Source of the DNA: Eubacteriales bacterium
GTDB lineage: Bacteria > Bacillota > Clostridia > Peptostreptococcales > Anaerovoracaceae
Direction of reading: 5' to 3'
DNA length: 64,000 nt
Assembly: GCA_028872475.1 (NCBI GenBank)
Contig: JAQYMQ010000005.1
Span: 62,001 to 126,000, forward strand
Shown: in pieces, positions 41,024 to 50,039 of the stretch
Layout of the letters: each line of letters starts with the position of its first letter
How positions within the stretch are numbered: position 1 is the stretch's first letter
The notes under the pieces: model-generated
Told to the model about the DNA's origin: nothing
The model's database searches: none
The model's input: only the letters and a program-made list of their open reading frames with translations
Program-made: the position numbers and the translations under genes

Positions 41024-41947
41024 ATGGATTTTAAACAAATCGAAGCTTTTATAAATGTAATTAAATACAACAGTTTTTCTAAGGCAGCAGCAGCTACATT
41101 TCTAACACAGCCAACTATTAGTGTTCACATCAGAAATCTAGAAAGTGAATTAGGTGTTGTACTACTAGATAGACAAGGAAAAACGGTAACACCAACCTCT
41201 TTTGGTAAAATGTTTTATAAATATGCAACAGAAATGATTTCAATTAGAAACAGAGCACTTGATGTATTTAGTGATGAAACAGATAATCCAACTGGAGTCC
41301 TTGAAATACAAACTTCTAGCACACCTGGACAAGATTTTGTACCTAGAATGATGAAGGCATTTAATGACTTATACCCTTCTGTTCACTTTACCGTTGAACA
41401 ATCTGATAGTGAGCAAGTTAGACAAAATCTTCTTAACGGAATTGGAGAAATTGGATTTGTGGGTAGTTTAGGTAGTTCTGAACTAATTTATGAACCTGTT
41501 TTTGAAGATGAACCAAGACTTATCGTATCAAACAATAGACCAGCTGGAAAAATAGAAGGCGATGTAATTTCTATAGCAGATTTTATTAATGAACCATTTT
41601 TATGGAGAGAGCAAGGTTCTGCATGGAGAGAAGTAAGTCATTCTAAAGAATCATTTTTATCATTTTTACAAGAAAATGGATATAAAGCTGAAAATCTTAA
41701 TATTATTGCAAGAATAAATAGTATAGGTGTTATTAGAAAGGCTGTAGCTACAGGACTTGGCGTATCTGTTGTTTCCAACTCTACAATGGGTGAAAAAGAT
41801 TATGAAATGGGAATAAAGAGTTACAAAATTAAAGAATACAAAAGAGATAGAACTTTCTATCTAGCTTATAGAAAAAAAATTTATCTTTCCCCAGTAGCAG
41901 AAGCTTTTAAGAATTTTGTAATTAATAACCACCATATAATAAAATAA
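41024..41947 (+). CDS. LysR family transcriptional regulator
   Basis: MDFKQIEAFINVIKYNSFSKAAAATFLTQPTISVHIRNLESELG. Confidence 0.93.
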   Translation: MDFKQIEAFINVIKYNSFSKAAAATFLTQPTISVHIRNLESELGVVLLDRQGKTVTPTSFGKMFYKYATEMISIRNRALDVFSDETDNPTGVLEIQTSSTPGQDFVPRMMKAFNDLYPSVHFTVEQSDSEQVRQNLLNGIGEIGFVGSLGSSELIYEPVFEDEPRLIVSNNRPAGKIEGDVISIADFINEPFLWREQGSAWREVSHSKESFLSFLQENGYKAENLNIIARINSIGVIRKAVATGLGVSVVSNSTMGEKDYEMGIKSYKIKEYKRDRTFYLAYRKKIYLSPVAEAFKNFVINNHHIIK

Positions 41948-41976
41948 GATATTATAGATACTTGACTTAAAGTAAT

Positions 41977-42007
41977 AAAAAAGATGATTATTAAATCATC
42001 TTTTTTT
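41977..42007. terminator. Terminator between lysR-family gene and fbp
   Basis: AAAAAGATGAT...ATCATCTTTTTTT. Confidence 0.8.
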
Positions 42008-42058
42008 ATACATATTTGTTTTATAATATAATCCTATTTAAAATATTTTTCTATAAAC

Positions 42059-44023
42059 CTAATTTTCTTTTATTATTCCTTTTCTATATGCTTCAATCAA
42101 AGTTTTCAAACTCTCAATTTCACCTTCTAATACCCTAGCTTGATCTGTATCCTTAACTAACAATCTCTTCTGATGTTTTTCCAGAGTAGTAATTTTAGGT
42201 TGATGAAATTTTTGTGTACCATCTTTTTTTAGGGGACTGTATGGTTTATGTTCTGCGAGCATCATCACTTTTGAATTGTAGATGAATGTATATCCTGCAA
42301 TACCTGTAGTCTTTTGATATGCCTTAGAAATCCCACCATCTATTACGAAAAGTTTGCCACCACCCTTTATAGGATTTTCTCCATCTTTAATCTTTACCGG
42401 TACATGTCCATTTAAAATATGACTTGTTAAAGGATCTAATCCAAACTCTTCTAATATTTTCTCACAGTATTCTTTATTATCTCTAAGGGTATAATAACCT
42501 ACCGTATTTTCTTTATGAGATGCTTTATCATCTATAAATAGTCTTTCGAATGTAGTCATCTGGTCTTTACCAAATAATGGCGATTTCGCTCCAAGCCACA
42601 AATACCACATAATATCACCATTCATATTATTGCTACTTGAATCATTTCTACTATAATAGGCTTCCCTTACAGCACGGTCAAAATAATCAAATAGATTTTT
42701 ACCTGAATAAAACTCCCCGTCAAACTGTAATGATATAAAGTTACCTTCTTCATCACTTGGAACACATCCATGGAACATTAATTTTCTATTCATAACCTTA
42801 TAAAGGGCTCCATGAGAAAGCATAAATGTTATATGTTTGTGCAGTCTAGGACTTCTAGATATAGAAGCCTGCAAATTATTCATTACTCTTTCTTCTTGAA
42901 TAGTTAGTTTGTAAGGATCTGCTGGATCTATAGTAGGGAAATTAGTATCATTTAATTCATACTCTTTCCCATTTATGGTAATTGTCCCTTTTTCAAAATC
43001 AATCTTATGTAGTAATCTTCTATGTTCTAAATCAAAATTAGGTCTCGCTTTAATTAATTGCCCTTCTACCTTAAATTGAATAATTGAAATAGCTTTATGC
43101 ATCTTCGCGCCAGTTTCAGAAGATACTTGATCGAAAATGTTATTTTCTAAGACCTTTGGAGTAAACTTCGTGCAAGGATCATTCGCATAAACTCTATTTG
43201 CAAACGAAGTTAAAGGTCTTAAGTTAATTCCATATCCTATCTCAAGCATATCAAAATTATTATAACCAATATTCATTCTAAGGATATTCGCAGTGCAAGC
43301 CCAGTTTCCTGCTGCAGCACCCATCCAAACAATATCATGATTACCCCACTGAAAATCAATATCGTTCATCTCCATCAAATAATCCATAATAAAATCAGGA
43401 TGAGCTCCCCTATCAAAAACATCTCCTATGATATGTAGTTTGTCTACACATAGTCTTGTAATTGATTTTGCCAATTGTAGTATGTAGACATCTTGCATAC
43501 CAGTTTCTATTATACTTTCAACTATTGCCGCATAATATCTCTCTTTATGTGTTCCTTCAGGGGTATGAATAAGCTCATCAATGCTATATCCCCAATCTTT
43601 AGGTAACTTCTGTCTCAATTTTGATCTGGTATATTTTCTTGAAACTTCTTTACATACATTAATAAGACGTAAAATATTGGTTTTACACCAAAGTTGATAA
43701 TCAACTGTTGGATCCATCTTTTGTCTTCTTATTTCCTCAGAAGCATCATAAATTAGTGAAGCTAAATGTTCCCTTTCCTCAAGAGAAAGTGTATCTTCAT
43801 AAATATAGTCAATTTTTTGCCTAATTATACCAGAAGCACTTCTCACCATATGCCTGAATGCAGCAAATTCTCCATGTAAATCACTGAAATAATATTCTGT
43901 GCCCTTTGGCAGTGCCAAAATTGCATTTAAATTTATAATTTCAGCCGATGCTGCTTGTCTATTAGGATATTTATTTGATAATAAGTTTAAAAATTGTAAA
44001 TTATTATTCATCTTCTTCCTCAT
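42059..44023 (-). CDS. fbp: Class III fructose-1,6-bisphosphatase
   Basis: YYFSDLHGEFAAFRHMVRSASGIIRQKI; HIIGDVFDRGAHPDFIMD; QWGNHDIVWMGAAAGN. Confidence 0.95.
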   Translation of the reverse strand: MRKKMNNNLQFLNLLSNKYPNRQAASAEIINLNAILALPKGTEYYFSDLHGEFAAFRHMVRSASGIIRQKIDYIYEDTLSLEEREHLASLIYDASEEIRRQKMDPTVDYQLWCKTNILRLINVCKEVSRKYTRSKLRQKLPKDWGYSIDELIHTPEGTHKERYYAAIVESIIETGMQDVYILQLAKSITRLCVDKLHIIGDVFDRGAHPDFIMDYLMEMNDIDFQWGNHDIVWMGAAAGNWACTANILRMNIGYNNFDMLEIGYGINLRPLTSFANRVYANDPCTKFTPKVLENNIFDQVSSETGAKMHKAISIIQFKVEGQLIKARPNFDLEHRRLLHKIDFEKGTITINGKEYELNDTNFPTIDPADPYKLTIQEERVMNNLQASISRSPRLHKHITFMLSHGALYKVMNRKLMFHGCVPSDEEGNFISLQFDGEFYSGKNLFDYFDRAVREAYYSRNDSSSNNMNGDIMWYLWLGAKSPLFGKDQMTTFERLFIDDKASHKENTVGYYTLRDNKEYCEKILEEFGLDPLTSHILNGHVPVKIKDGENPIKGGGKLFVIDGGISKAYQKTTGIAGYTFIYNSKVMMLAEHKPYSPLKKDGTQKFHQPKITTLEKHQKRLLVKDTDQARVLEGEIESLKTLIEAYRKGIIKEN

Positions 44024-45287
44024 CAGAATCTATGTAAGAAATCTTAGCTCCTAGGCCTTGCAATTTCTCAACAAAATTTTCATAACCACGTTTTATATGA
44101 TAAATTTTAGATACTACCGTTGTTCCTTCAGCTACTAACCCTGCTAAAACAACTGCCGCACCAGCACGTAAATCTGTAGCTCTGACTTCTGCACCATGCA
44201 ACTTTGTATTTCCCTCGATAATTGCACATTTATCCTTTATATTAATTCGTGCCCCCATGCTATTTAATTCCAAAACATGCATAAATCTATTTTCAAACAC
44301 TGTTTCAATAACAATACTTTGACCCTTAACAGTTGTTAACAATGACATAAACGGTGACTGCATATCTGTAGGAAATCCTGGATAAGGTAGTGTTTTTATA
44401 TCTGTACTAATAAGTGGATTTACATCTCCTCGTACAATCATTCCATTGTCAGTCATGTGAATCTCAACACCACATTCTTTTAATTTAGCAATAATAGGCT
44501 TAACGTGATTAGGTTCTACGTTTTTTATTAGCACACTTCCTCTTGTAATAGCTGCTGCTATCATAAATGTACCTGCTTCAATTCTATCTGGTATTACATT
44601 GTGTTTCGTACCATGTAGACGTTCAACACCTTCAATCTTTATTGTATCAGTACCTGCACCCTTAATTTTTCCACCCATTTTATTTATAAAATTTGCAAGG
44701 TCGATTATTTCAGGTTCCTGCGCTGCATTTTGAATTATTGTTGTACCCTCAGCTAATGTTGCCGCTATCATGACATTCTCTGTTGCTCCAACACTTGGAA
44801 AATCTAAATATATATCAGTACCTACTAATTTTTCAGCAACTGCCTTAACATGACCATTTTCCATGAATTCAATATTTGCACCTAATTTTCGCAAACCTTT
44901 AAAGTGAAGTTCAATTGGTCTTTCTCCGATAGCACATCCCCCAGGAAGAGAAATGGTAACACTACCCTTTCTAGCTAAAAGAGGACCCATAACTAAAAAT
45001 GAAGCTCTCATCATCTGCACTAGATCGTCAGATGCATGTGTTGAAATAATCTCATTAGCATTTACTGTAACAGATTTTTTTTCTTTATCATGAACAATTT
45101 GAAGTCCAAGTGATGATAAAAGTGTACATAAAATAGTTACATCCTTTAAATCTGGAACATCACCAATTGTAGTTTCCTCTTCAGATAATATTGCCGCTGC
45201 TAAAATAGGTAACACAGCATTTTTTGAACCACTGACTTCTACCTCGCCTCTCAGTGGACCATTATTTTCTACTAAAATTTTAGTCAT
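44004..45287 (-). CDS. murA: UDP-N-acetylglucosamine 1-carboxyvinyltransferase
   Basis: PLRGEVEVSGSKNAVLPILAAAILS; GGCAIGERPIELH. Confidence 0.96.
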   Translation of the reverse strand: MTKILVENNGPLRGEVEVSGSKNAVLPILAAAILSEEETTIGDVPDLKDVTILCTLLSSLGLQIVHDKEKKSVTVNANEIISTHASDDLVQMMRASFLVMGPLLARKGSVTISLPGGCAIGERPIELHFKGLRKLGANIEFMENGHVKAVAEKLVGTDIYLDFPSVGATENVMIAATLAEGTTIIQNAAQEPEIIDLANFINKMGGKIKGAGTDTIKIEGVERLHGTKHNVIPDRIEAGTFMIAAAITRGSVLIKNVEPNHVKPIIAKLKECGVEIHMTDNGMIVRGDVNPLISTDIKTLPYPGFPTDMQSPFMSLLTTVKGQSIVIETVFENRFMHVLELNSMGARINIKDKCAIIEGNTKLHGAEVRATDLRAGAAVVLAGLVAEGTTVVSKIYHIKRGYENFVEKLQGLGAKISYIDSDEEEDE

Positions 45288-45309
45288 TTTTATCTCCGTT
45301 AATTTAAGT

Positions 45310-45558
45310 TTAGAATTTAATTTCTTTTAATTCTTCAATACAATTTTTACAAATATTCTTTTCATTTACATTAACTACATCTTTATCATTACCACAAAAA
45401 ACACAAGTAGGTTCGTATTTTTTTAAGAGAATTGTTTCGCCATCAACAAAAATTTCTAATGGGTCTTTTATATTAATATTTAATTTTTTTCTTAATTCCA
45501 TAGGTAAAACAACTCTACCTAACTCATCTACTTTACGTATAATTCCAGTATCCTTCAT
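45310..45558 (-). CDS. AbrB/SpoVT-like DNA-binding protein with C-terminal four-Cys zinc-ribbon-like tail
   Basis: TGIIRKVDELGRVVLPMELRKKLNI + CVFCGNDKDVVNVNEKNICKNC. Confidence 0.88.
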   Translation of the reverse strand: MKDTGIIRKVDELGRVVLPMELRKKLNINIKDPLEIFVDGETILLKKYEPTCVFCGNDKDVVNVNEKNICKNCIEELKEIKF

Positions 45559-45590
45559 GATATAACCTCCTACATCTATTTAAAACAACT

Positions 45591-45989
45591 TTACTCTACA
45601 TCAATTATTTCCGACGCTTTAACATCCTCTTTTTCTTTTTTACTTGCTTTATCATCTTTAGATTTTTTTATTACGCCTATCAATGAACCTATACCCTTAG
45701 CTATATTAGTAGCATATTTGATAAATGATTCTTTGCCTTCACTAGAAGACGTGATTGACTTAATATTTGACAAAATTGAAGTTAATATAACGTCCACATC
45801 CGCCGTTCTTTTTTCTGCCATATCAGTCATAGACTCTACATTCTTTAACACTTGGTTTGTATGCTTAATAGTTACAACTAAACGTTTTAAAATTAAAATA
45901 AGATAAATTAATGCTATAACTATAAGTATAAAAATAACAATAAATGCAGCATCTTTTAAAGATATTAAATGATTACCTAACTCATTCAT
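45591..45989 (-). CDS. Small membrane-anchored protein (DUF948-like)
   Basis: N-terminal TM followed by coiled-coil-like Lys/Glu-rich segment. Confidence 0.55.
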   Translation of the reverse strand: MNELGNHLISLKDAAFIVIFILIVIALIYLILILKRLVVTIKHTNQVLKNVESMTDMAEKRTADVDVILTSILSNIKSITSSSEGKESFIKYATNIAKGIGSLIGVIKKSKDDKASKKEKEDVKASEIIDVE

Positions 45990-46026
45990 TTGTAAACCTC
46001 ATTCTCTTTCTTATTTGCAAATAACA

Positions 46027-46881
46027 CTATTTATTACAACAATTCCCGCATTTTTTATTTAATATTTTGATAATATCTTTTTTATTAATTGTTAATATTT
46101 CGTCTTCGCCATCTTTTTTATTGGTCTTAACTTTAAGTGTCCCTGGAAGCACATCTATTTCTAATACAGTGCAAATACCCTCTTTTATCTTTATATTATC
46201 TCCGATCTTAGGCATATTTTTGTAAGCTTCTACATAGTTATCATTCTCATACTGTAAACAACACATCAATCTTCCACATACACCGGAAATATTTGTAGGA
46301 TTTAACGATAATTTTTGAGTCTTTGCCATCTTAATTGAAACTGATTTAAATTCTGTCAGCCATTTGTTGCAACATAAAGACCTTCCACATACACCAATGC
46401 CGCCTAGCATCTTTGCTTCGTCTCGTACACCAATTTGTCGTAACTCAATACGCTTTTTAAATTTTGATGCGAGAGTTCTTACTAAATCTCTAAAATCAAT
46501 TCTACCATCAGCAGTAAAATAAAATACAATTTTAGAATTATCTATTGTAAATTCAACATCTACTAGGTTCATTTCTAAATTATAATTTTCAATTATCTTC
46601 TGACAGTCGGTGATAATTTCATCCTTTTTCTGCTCATTTTCTTTTTTGACTTTTAAATCTTTATCACTCGCAACTCTTAAAATCGGCTTTAGTGGCTTGT
46701 TCAATGTTTCTTCATCTACATCATCTTTGAAAAACATTATTTTACCAAGTTCTACACCAATAGCTGTCTCCACAATTACATAATCACCTATATTAAGTTC
46801 TAAGTCATTTGCATCAAAATGATATATCTTACTTGCATACTTAAACTTTACACCAACAATATTGGTCATTTTTTCCTCCAC
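46027..46881 (-). CDS. ricT: PSP1 domain protein, RicT/YaaT family
   Basis: GGIGVCGRSLCCNKWLTEFKSVSIKMAKTQKLSLNPTNISGVCGRLMCCLQYE. Confidence 0.93.
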   Translation of the reverse strand: MEEKMTNIVGVKFKYASKIYHFDANDLELNIGDYVIVETAIGVELGKIMFFKDDVDEETLNKPLKPILRVASDKDLKVKKENEQKKDEIITDCQKIIENYNLEMNLVDVEFTIDNSKIVFYFTADGRIDFRDLVRTLASKFKKRIELRQIGVRDEAKMLGGIGVCGRSLCCNKWLTEFKSVSIKMAKTQKLSLNPTNISGVCGRLMCCLQYENDNYVEAYKNMPKIGDNIKIKEGICTVLEIDVLPGTLKVKTNKKDGEDEILTINKKDIIKILNKKCGNCCNK

Positions 46882-46887
46882 ACTATA

Positions 46888-47676
46888 TTATAAAACGATT
46901 TTTTTAAATGCATACACTGGTCTAGCGTTCTTAAAAATCTCTATCCTTATTTTTTCTAAGTTATAAATTAAATTTATATATTCACCATTTACTTGTTGAC
47001 TGTCATTTTTCATCAATATTTTATCTCTTAATATTATCTCTAATGAATCGATAAATAAATTAGCTTCTTGCGCTGTTTTACAACAGTTATCTAATATTGA
47101 TTTCTTTTCGTAATAATAACCATTGTTTAAGATTAAATTAATAAATATTTCTGCCTGTTCATTAAATTTGTTCTTTTTGGATATAATATCTGCAAAAATA
47201 CTATCATTTAAATAAATACATCTAGATCTAATTGTCTCTGGTAGTTTCAAAGCATTATTTGTAATCAATAAAATAATCGTATCTAATGGTGGCTCTTCTA
47301 AAGTTTTTAAAAGTCTATTAAACGCTTTAAAAGTAATGAGTTCAGCCTGTGATATAACAAATATTTTCTTTTTAAAATCTAACGGAGATAAATAAATATT
47401 TTCCTGCAATTTTTTAATATCGTTATCTTTAATACTTATATTTTTTGATGTACCTTCTTTAGTTGGCTCAACAAAATAAAAGTCAACATTATTGTTATTA
47501 TTTATCTTACTGCATATAGCACATGTGTTACATCCTTGCCCTACAGCTGTTTCACATAAAATTTTTCTTTGAAAGTCCTTCGCAATATCTAGAAACAATT
47601 CACTATTTATCGATTCAATTATAAATGCGTGAGCTAGACTATTGTTTTTAATTGCTAACTCAAAATTATAAAGCAT
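46888..47676 (-). CDS. holB: DNA polymerase III delta prime subunit (HolB-like)
   Basis: AFIIES..., KIFVISQAELITFKAFNRLLKTLEEPPLDTIILLITNNALKLPETIRSRC; between ricT and tmk. Confidence 0.88.
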   Translation of the reverse strand: MLYNFELAIKNNSLAHAFIIESINSELFLDIAKDFQRKILCETAVGQGCNTCAICSKINNNNNVDFYFVEPTKEGTSKNISIKDNDIKKLQENIYLSPLDFKKKIFVISQAELITFKAFNRLLKTLEEPPLDTIILLITNNALKLPETIRSRCIYLNDSIFADIISKKNKFNEQAEIFINLILNNGYYYEKKSILDNCCKTAQEANLFIDSLEIILRDKILMKNDSQQVNGEYINLIYNLEKIRIEIFKNARPVYAFKKIVL

Positions 47677-48316
47677 GATTGACTCCCAATAATTTATCTA
47701 AATGATCTTTTATATCTAAACTTACTTCTTCAATAGTTTGACTAGCATTTATGCGCTTAATTCTATCCTTATATCTATCAGCAATAGCAATGTATCCATC
47801 TAAAACCTTTTGTTGAAAAGTAATTCCTTCAAGCTCTATTCTATCAAGAGATGAATTCGTATCTTTATTGAACTTATTTAATCTATTTTTACTCTCTAAT
47901 ACATCGAGCAATAACAAAATAGTGATATCTGGCATTACACCTTCTGTTGCATATTCATTCACAACTCGCACACAATCACCAAGATTTCTAGCATATTCCT
48001 GGTATGCATAACTAGAATCCACATATCTATCACAAATAATAACCTTGCCCTGCTCTAGATAAGGTATAATCTTTTCATGAACCATCTGGCTTCTTGCAGC
48101 TGCATATAAAAACATTTCTGTAACATGTGACATATTCTTATTATTCTTATCTAATAATATATCCCTAATCTTTTCGCCAATATCAGTACTTCCTGGTTCT
48201 CTCAGCAAGACAACATCAAAGTTTTTATTTGTAAAATAGTTCTTAATAAATTCTATCTGAGTAGATTTACCAACGCCGTCTTGGCCTTCTATCGTTATAA
48301 AAATTCCTTTTTGCAT
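47666..48316 (-). CDS. tmk: Thymidylate kinase
   Basis: GIFITIEGQDGVGKSTQIEFIKNY; LREPGSTDIGEKIR; DRYVDSSYAYQ. Confidence 0.96.
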   Translation of the reverse strand: MQKGIFITIEGQDGVGKSTQIEFIKNYFTNKNFDVVLLREPGSTDIGEKIRDILLDKNNKNMSHVTEMFLYAAARSQMVHEKIIPYLEQGKVIICDRYVDSSYAYQEYARNLGDCVRVVNEYATEGVMPDITILLLLDVLESKNRLNKFNKDTNSSLDRIELEGITFQQKVLDGYIAIADRYKDRIKRINASQTIEEVSLDIKDHLDKLLGVNHAL

Positions 48317-48464
48317 CTTCTCTTCTCTTACGATACTTTACTTTTTCAATGTCTTTCATATTTTCCATAGAAACATCGTCTTTAAGCTTACTACAAAAAA
48401 ATAGGAGGATATATCCAATAGGTAAACATAACATAATAACTAAAAGAATCTTAAATATCCACAT
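48267..48464 (-). CDS. Small membrane protein (~65 aa), overlaps tmk start
   Basis: MWIFKILLVIMLCLPIGYILLFFCSKLKDD with GGAGG RBS upstream. Confidence 0.6.
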   Translation of the reverse strand: MWIFKILLVIMLCLPIGYILLFFCSKLKDDVSMENMKDIEKVKYRKRREDAKRNFYNDRRPRRRW

Positions 48465-48631
48465 ATTGTCCTCCATTTTAATGTCTTAATAATACCATAA
48501 TTGCTACATTTTTCCAATTATTAGGATTACATATATGCTCATAATTAATATTTTTTATATGTTTGTCTACCTTATTGAATTATCTTCCTAAAATTCTATA
48601 AAATTTATTATTATTTCATTTAAAATCTCAA

Positions 48632-49156
48632 TTATTTAGAATATGCATTATTCTTTAATTGAATTACTACTTTATACGACCCAATAATCATAATTATTTC
48701 CACAACTAACATAAATGCTGCTTCTAATAATCTAGGTGGTAATAATACTAAAAACGCCTTACCTACTAACATATTTAACCACAGTGTATTCATAAATACT
48801 GTTACTATTAACAGTGATACAAATGACGCTAAAAAAGCATTTACAAACTTAACTTCTTTGTTGTACAAGAATATTCCAAAAATCACTCCTGTAACAAATG
48901 CTGACAAAGTAAATCCCGGAAAATATCCCTGTGGTGATGGAAAAAGCATCATCCCTAATACATCTCCTATAGCATAACATACCCCAGACCAAATAGGACC
49001 GTACATCATAGCACATATTGCTACTGGTAAAAATCCTAAGCCAATTCTAACTATAGGTAATTGAATAGATAAAAACCTCGTCAATATAATCTCTAAAGCG
49101 ATTAATAGACCCATAATTATCATTCGTTGTGTAAAATTGTTATTTTTCTTGAACAT
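48632..49156 (-). CDS. folT: Folate ECF transporter S component (FolT)
   Basis: Five- to six-TM ECF S-component-like (RIGLGFLPVAICAMMYGPIWSGVCYAIGDVLG) preceded by THF riboswitch; RBS AGAAGGGAG before MFKKNNN. Confidence 0.9.
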   Translation of the reverse strand: MFKKNNNFTQRMIIMGLLIALEIILTRFLSIQLPIVRIGLGFLPVAICAMMYGPIWSGVCYAIGDVLGMMLFPSPQGYFPGFTLSAFVTGVIFGIFLYNKEVKFVNAFLASFVSLLIVTVFMNTLWLNMLVGKAFLVLLPPRLLEAAFMLVVEIIMIIGSYKVVIQLKNNAYSK

Positions 49157-49220
49157 AAAAAACTCCCTTCTTCTAGTCAAATAACAATCCACCAAAAGAA
49201 AAGAGTTTAATTCTTTTTTC

Positions 49221-49313
49221 GTAGTGGATGCAATGTTGTACTGCAAGATTATTCTTTTCGTCTATAGGCAACATCCCATCCCATAGCACTTGACATACAA
49301 CATTTACTCTACC
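49221..49313 (-). promoter_or_regulatory. Tetrahydrofolate (THF) riboswitch
   Basis: Minus strand GGTAGAGTAAATGTTGTATGTCAAGTGCTATGGGATGGGATGTTGCCTATAGACGAAAAGAATAATCTTGCAGTACAACATTGCATCCACTAC. Confidence 0.9.
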
Positions 49314-49326
49314 GTATTAAATCAAT

Positions 49327-49578
49327 TTATATTTTATTTTCTAGTATTCTATACATCTTTTCAGCATCTTCTTTTTTCTGCGAATCTAGTAGCAATATAA
49401 CTTCTATCTTTACTATTCCGCCTCCAAATGTAATCTCTATGATGTCTCCTACCTCAACAGTAGTTCCCGGCTTAGCAGGTTTATTATTAATAAGAATTCT
49501 TCCCTGTTCACAAGCTTGTTTTGAAAGAGTTCTCCTTTTAATAATCCTAGACTTTTTTAAAAATTTATCTATACGCAT
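49327..49578 (-). CDS. rqcP: S4-domain RNA-binding protein RqcP (YabO)
   Basis: MRIDKFLKKSRIIKRRTLSKQACEQGRILINNKPAKPGTTVEVGDIIEI. Confidence 0.92.
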   Translation of the reverse strand: MRIDKFLKKSRIIKRRTLSKQACEQGRILINNKPAKPGTTVEVGDIIEITFGGGIVKIEVILLLDSQKKEDAEKMYRILENKI

Positions 49579-49591
49579 AATTTCAAATAAA

Positions 49592-49621
49592 ATTAAAGGA
49601 AGCCTTAAGACTTCCTTTTTA
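49592..49621 (-). terminator. Terminator after HU gene
   Basis: AAAGGAAG...CTTCCTTTTT. Confidence 0.6.
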
Positions 49622-49629
49622 AATATATA

Positions 49630-49908
49630 CTATTTATTTACAGTGTCTTTTAAAGCTTTACCAGCCTTGAATACAGGTGCTTTTGAAGCTGGAATCTTAA
49701 TTGTTTCGCCAGGTTTTCTAGGGTTTCTTCCTGTTCTTGCTTTTCTGTTTCTTACTTCGAATGTACCAAAGCCGATCAACTGTACTTTATCTCCACTCTG
49801 TAGTGATTCGCTAATAGCTGAAATAGTAGCATTTACTGCCTTTTCAGCATCTTTCTTTGTAACTCCTGTTTTTTCTGCAACAGCTGCAATTAATTCCGCC
49901 TTATTCAT
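49630..49908 (-). CDS. hup: HU family DNA-binding protein
   Basis: [25 protein letters not shown]...[31 protein letters not shown]. Confidence 0.97.
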   Translation of the reverse strand: MNKAELIAAVAEKTGVTKKDAEKAVNATISAISESLQSGDKVQLIGFGTFEVRNRKARTGRNPRKPGETIKIPASKAPVFKAGKALKDTVNK

Positions 49909-49978
49909 AATTTTCCTCCTAAATTAATATAAATAAAATAAGCTTTTTATTATTTAATAACGACTTGTATTTTCTCAA

Positions 49979-50004
49979 AAAAACATTGAATTGTCAATGT
50001 TTTT
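49979..50004 (-). terminator. Terminator after spoVB-like gene
   Basis: AAAACATTGA-ATTG-TCAATGTTTTT, flanked by longer imperfect arms CGACTTgTATTTTC / GAAAATAAGTCG. Confidence 0.65.
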
Positions 50005-50039
50005 CAACTTTATTTTTTAAAAAACTGAAAATAAGTCGA

